Assembly (NCBI GenBank): GCA_034723595.1
Contig: JAYEPB010000157.1
Coordinates: 1 to 6,652, forward strand
Reading direction: 5' to 3'
Source of the DNA: JAGLGH01 sp034723595
GTDB lineage: Archaea > Nanobdellota > Nanobdellia > Woesearchaeales > JAGLGH01
Length of the DNA: 6,652 nucleotides
Part shown: piece by piece, positions 5,222 through 6,652 of the stretch
Position numbering within the stretch: position 1 is the first letter of the stretch
Layout of the letters: each line of letters opens with the position of its first letter
The notes under the pieces: model-generated
What the model was told of the DNA's origin: nothing
The model's database searches: none
The model's input: only the letters and a program-made list of their open reading frames with translations
Program-made: the position numbers and the translations under genes

Positions 5222-5836
5222 ATGGCAATGTCAAAATATCAGAAAAGAAAGACTTACAAAGCAATTGAAGAGAATTTAATTGATCTACGAAATTTTTTAG
5301 ATGAATATGATAAAATGTCCAATCTTCATACATATGATTCAATTGTTCATTCTTATATATATAATATTCATGATGATTTCAAACCTGATGTGTCCAGATT
5401 AAATGGGAATAGACTATATCTTGAGGATTTATTATCTAAAACTCTTCCAACACATATACAAAAGTCAGCAACAGACTTAAGATATAGAATTGATCAATAT
5501 ATTAGTCAATATGCTAAAACAGAAAAGGAAAAAGTTAATACAAGATGTGAATATAAAACTCCTAAAACATTGATGGATATAGAAAAAGCAGATTCAAGAC
5601 AAGAAAAAGGAAGATTCAGAAAGAGGAATAAATCTTTAGAAGAAGGGGATATAACATATTTGAAAAATTTTAAATTAAATCATGTCGGAGATGGATATCT
5701 TTCAAGATCAAAAGAGAAATATTTTTTTTTAAATCAGGAGTTTTTTCAGGAACCAGAAGATGGCCACTATCAAATAAAATATGTGAATCCTGAACAACCT
5801 CACCTAATGATAGTAAGTAAATATAAGAATCTTTAA
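5222..5836 (+). CDS. Hypothetical 204-aa protein
   Basis: I do not recognise this protein. The strong SD AAGGAGG and the following ATG make the start secure (a second ATG two codons later is the only near alternative). The first 100 residues are predicted helical and charged (KAIEENLIDLRNFLDEYDKM, then SATDLRYRIDQYISQYAKTE). The middle (about 120-145) is strongly basic, with RQEKGRFRKRNK. The end is probably beta-rich (HLMIVSKYKNL). There are no cysteine clusters, signal peptide or membrane helix. It is more AT-rich than the operon at 1602-4544 and uses many ATA and AAA codons, so it may have been acquired separately (inference). Its neighbours, an RNA-like region upstream and two tRNAs downstream, give no functional hint; accessory regions beside tRNA genes often hold such orphans. 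Confidence 0.75.
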   Translation: MAMSKYQKRKTYKAIEENLIDLRNFLDEYDKMSNLHTYDSIVHSYIYNIHDDFKPDVSRLNGNRLYLEDLLSKTLPTHIQKSATDLRYRIDQYISQYAKTEKEKVNTRCEYKTPKTLMDIEKADSRQEKGRFRKRNKSLEEGDITYLKNFKLNHVGDGYLSRSKEKYFFLNQEFFQEPEDGHYQIKYVNPEQPHLMIVSKYKNL

Positions 5837-5937
5837 ATCTTAAGAATATAATTTATTTTTGGGAATAAGAACAAATCATAGTAATTTTATCTTCTGTTCT
5901 TTTTCAATTAATGTATGCTACAAAGAAATTTTTAATC

Positions 5938-5952
5938 GATATATTTATAAAT
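5938..5952 (+). promoter_or_regulatory. TATA box of the tRNA-Val/tRNA-Gly pair
   Basis: ATATATTTATAAATC, preceded by an A-rich BRE-like stretch, lies about 40 bases before tRNA-Val. This implies a short 5' leader that RNase P would remove. No separate promoter is visible in the 12-base gap before tRNA-Gly, so the two are probably co-transcribed. Confidence 0.5.
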
Positions 5953-5987
5953 CCTCTCAAATTTTAAGAATCAGGATGTATTTATTT

Positions 5988-6060
5988 GGGCCCATGGTTT
6001 AGTGGCTATAACATCGCCTTTACACGGCGAGGGTCGCCGGTTCGAGTCCGGCTGGGCCCA
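5988..6060 (+). tRNA. tRNA-Val(TAC)
   Basis: The acceptor stem is GGGCCCA/TGGGCCC with seven perfect pairs and discriminator A. The anticodon arm is TCGCC-TTTACAC-GGCGA with anticodon TAC (reads GTA/GTG). The T-arm is GCCGG-TTCGAGT-CCGGC. The gene is intronless, 73 bases, with no encoded CCA. Confidence 0.97.
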
Positions 6061-6072
6061 TTTCCAGATATT

Positions 6073-6143
6073 GCGCCGGTGGTTGAATGGTACAATGGGG
6101 CGTTGCCAACGCTCTGGTCCGGGTTCGATTCCCGGTCGGCGCA
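6073..6143 (+). tRNA. tRNA-Gly(GCC)
   Basis: The acceptor stem is GCGCCGG/TCGGCGC (one G-U) with discriminator A. The anticodon arm is GGGCG-TTGCCAA-CGCTC with anticodon GCC (reads GGC/GGT). The T-arm is CCGGG-TTCGATT-CCCGG. The gene is intronless, 71 bases, with no encoded CCA, and lies 12 bases after tRNA-Val. Confidence 0.97.
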
Positions 6144-6205
6144 TGTTTTATTTTCCCTAAAGAATTTATATAGAAAACATTTTGAGATTCTCTGGAAAAC
6201 TGCTT

Positions 6206-6472
6206 CTAGATGACTTTTTTATCCTTATACTTAATCCATAATCTTCTGAAAAAAGGCAAAGATAATGTTGATAACACAAAACCAGTAGTTGGGACAATAG
6301 AATTGATGAAGGGCTGTGGTAATTGAGCAACTATGAAAAATAGCACAATTGTTATGTATGTTAATACTGCAATAATTATTTTTCTTGAGAAACTTGTTTC
6401 CCAAGCCTTATCCAATTCTACTTTTTTATTTCTTTGCTCAATTGCATTAAGCTTTTCATCAATATCACTCAT
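6206..6472 (-). CDS. Small two-helix membrane protein
   Basis: An 88-residue protein. A charged N-terminal segment that could form a short coiled coil (1-27) leads through KAWETSFSR into membrane helix 1 (about 31-50, IIIAVLTYITIVLFFIVA). A short loop (LPQPFINSIVPTTG) and membrane helix 2 (about 60-74, FVLSTLSLPFF) follow, then a basic tail (RRLWIKYKDKK) predicted to be cytoplasmic. The combination WE-S...TY...INS-VPT-GF-LSTLSLP resembles small uncharacterised membrane proteins common in DPANN archaea and CPR bacteria (recognised by pattern; function unknown). Transcription is convergent with the tRNA pair. No SD is seen; a TATA box about 27 bases upstream predicts leaderless translation from the ATG at 6472. 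Confidence 0.8.
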   Translation of the reverse strand: MSDIDEKLNAIEQRNKKVELDKAWETSFSRKIIIAVLTYITIVLFFIVAQLPQPFINSIVPTTGFVLSTLSLPFFRRLWIKYKDKKVI

Positions 6473-6493
6473 AATGGAATAATTAAAGATTAA

Positions 6494-6504
6494 AGTTTAT
6501 AATT
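6494..6504 (-). promoter_or_regulatory. TATA box of the small membrane protein gene
   Basis: On the minus strand AATTATAAACT is centred about 27 bases before the ATG at 6472, with an A-rich BRE-like stretch before it. This spacing gives a leaderless transcript. Confidence 0.55.
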
Positions 6505-6548
6505 GTTTGTTTTTTATTTGACTATACCTTATCTTTACCCATAAGTTC

Positions 6549-6652
6549 TCATAGTTGATCAAACACCTTAACGCCTTCTAACATCCAATATAATTGTTGT
6601 TGTCCCATCCATAATGATTGCCAGCCAGGATTTCCATCGGATTTTCTATTCA
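6549..6652 (-). CDS. C-terminal end of a gene running off the right edge
   Basis: The minus strand is open from the window edge to TGA at 6549-6551, giving about 33 residues that include GNPGWQSLWMGQQQLYWMLE and end KVFDQL. The tryptophan- and glutamine-rich but well-balanced composition looks like real protein, with no stop before the edge. The family cannot be identified from this fragment. It ends about 45 bases before the promoter of the small membrane protein gene, on the same strand. Confidence 0.5.
   Translation of the reverse strand, partial: NRKSDGNPGWQSLWMGQQQLYWMLEGVKVFDQL

Noticed and set aside
5986..6213. Plus-strand 75-aa ORF across both tRNAs
   Set aside because: It is composed of tRNA-Val and tRNA-Gly sequence; the cloverleafs explain the region.

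Overview
The window looks like AT-rich archaeal chromosome, probably from a DPANN-type lineage (Woesearchaeota/Pacearchaeota-like; this lineage call is inference). Four things point to archaea. TATA/BRE-type promoters sit about 25 bp before predicted transcript starts, several of them giving leaderless or nearly leaderless mRNAs. Shine-Dalgarno (SD) sequences occur only at some internal or later genes. None of the tRNAs encodes its CCA end. One tRNA-Met gene is interrupted by two introns flanked by bulge-helix-bulge (BHB) structures, the substrate of the archaeal tRNA splicing endonuclease.

Layout. Positions 1-353 hold no intact gene, only what looks like a decayed coding remnant on the minus strand (118-264). 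Positions 354-1440 (minus) are a two-gene MNT/HEPN toxin-antitoxin-like cassette: a winged-helix/nucleotidyltransferase protein followed by an overlapping HEPN protein. Its promoter carries two overlapping palindromes where the transcript should start. A divergent TATA box then drives a tight plus-strand operon (1602-4544): a YprB-like RNase H-fold exonuclease, a 136-aa unrecognised protein, a radical SAM protein of the 'DNA modification/repair' type with a C-terminal helix-hairpin-helix, and its usual partner, a DUF4130 protein. The genes overlap or nearly touch, so they probably act in one nucleic-acid repair or modification pathway; its chemistry is, to my knowledge, not established.

The end of the DUF4130 gene overlaps, antisense, the 3' part of a minus-strand tRNA-Met(CAT) gene (4502-4659). 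One intron is at the canonical 37/38 site; the other lies inside the T-loop (59/60) and falls within the antisense overlap. Between 4660 and 5075 no convincing protein is encoded. Instead there is a relatively GC-rich stretch (about 4871-5044) with four consecutive near-perfect hairpins and closing helices, a candidate structured non-coding RNA of unknown family.

A possible 47-aa ORF (5076-5219) and an unrecognised 204-aa protein with a strong SD (5222-5836) follow. Then come tandem tRNA-Val(TAC) and tRNA-Gly(GCC) genes, a minus-strand 88-aa two-helix membrane protein, and at the right edge the C-terminus of a further minus-strand gene.
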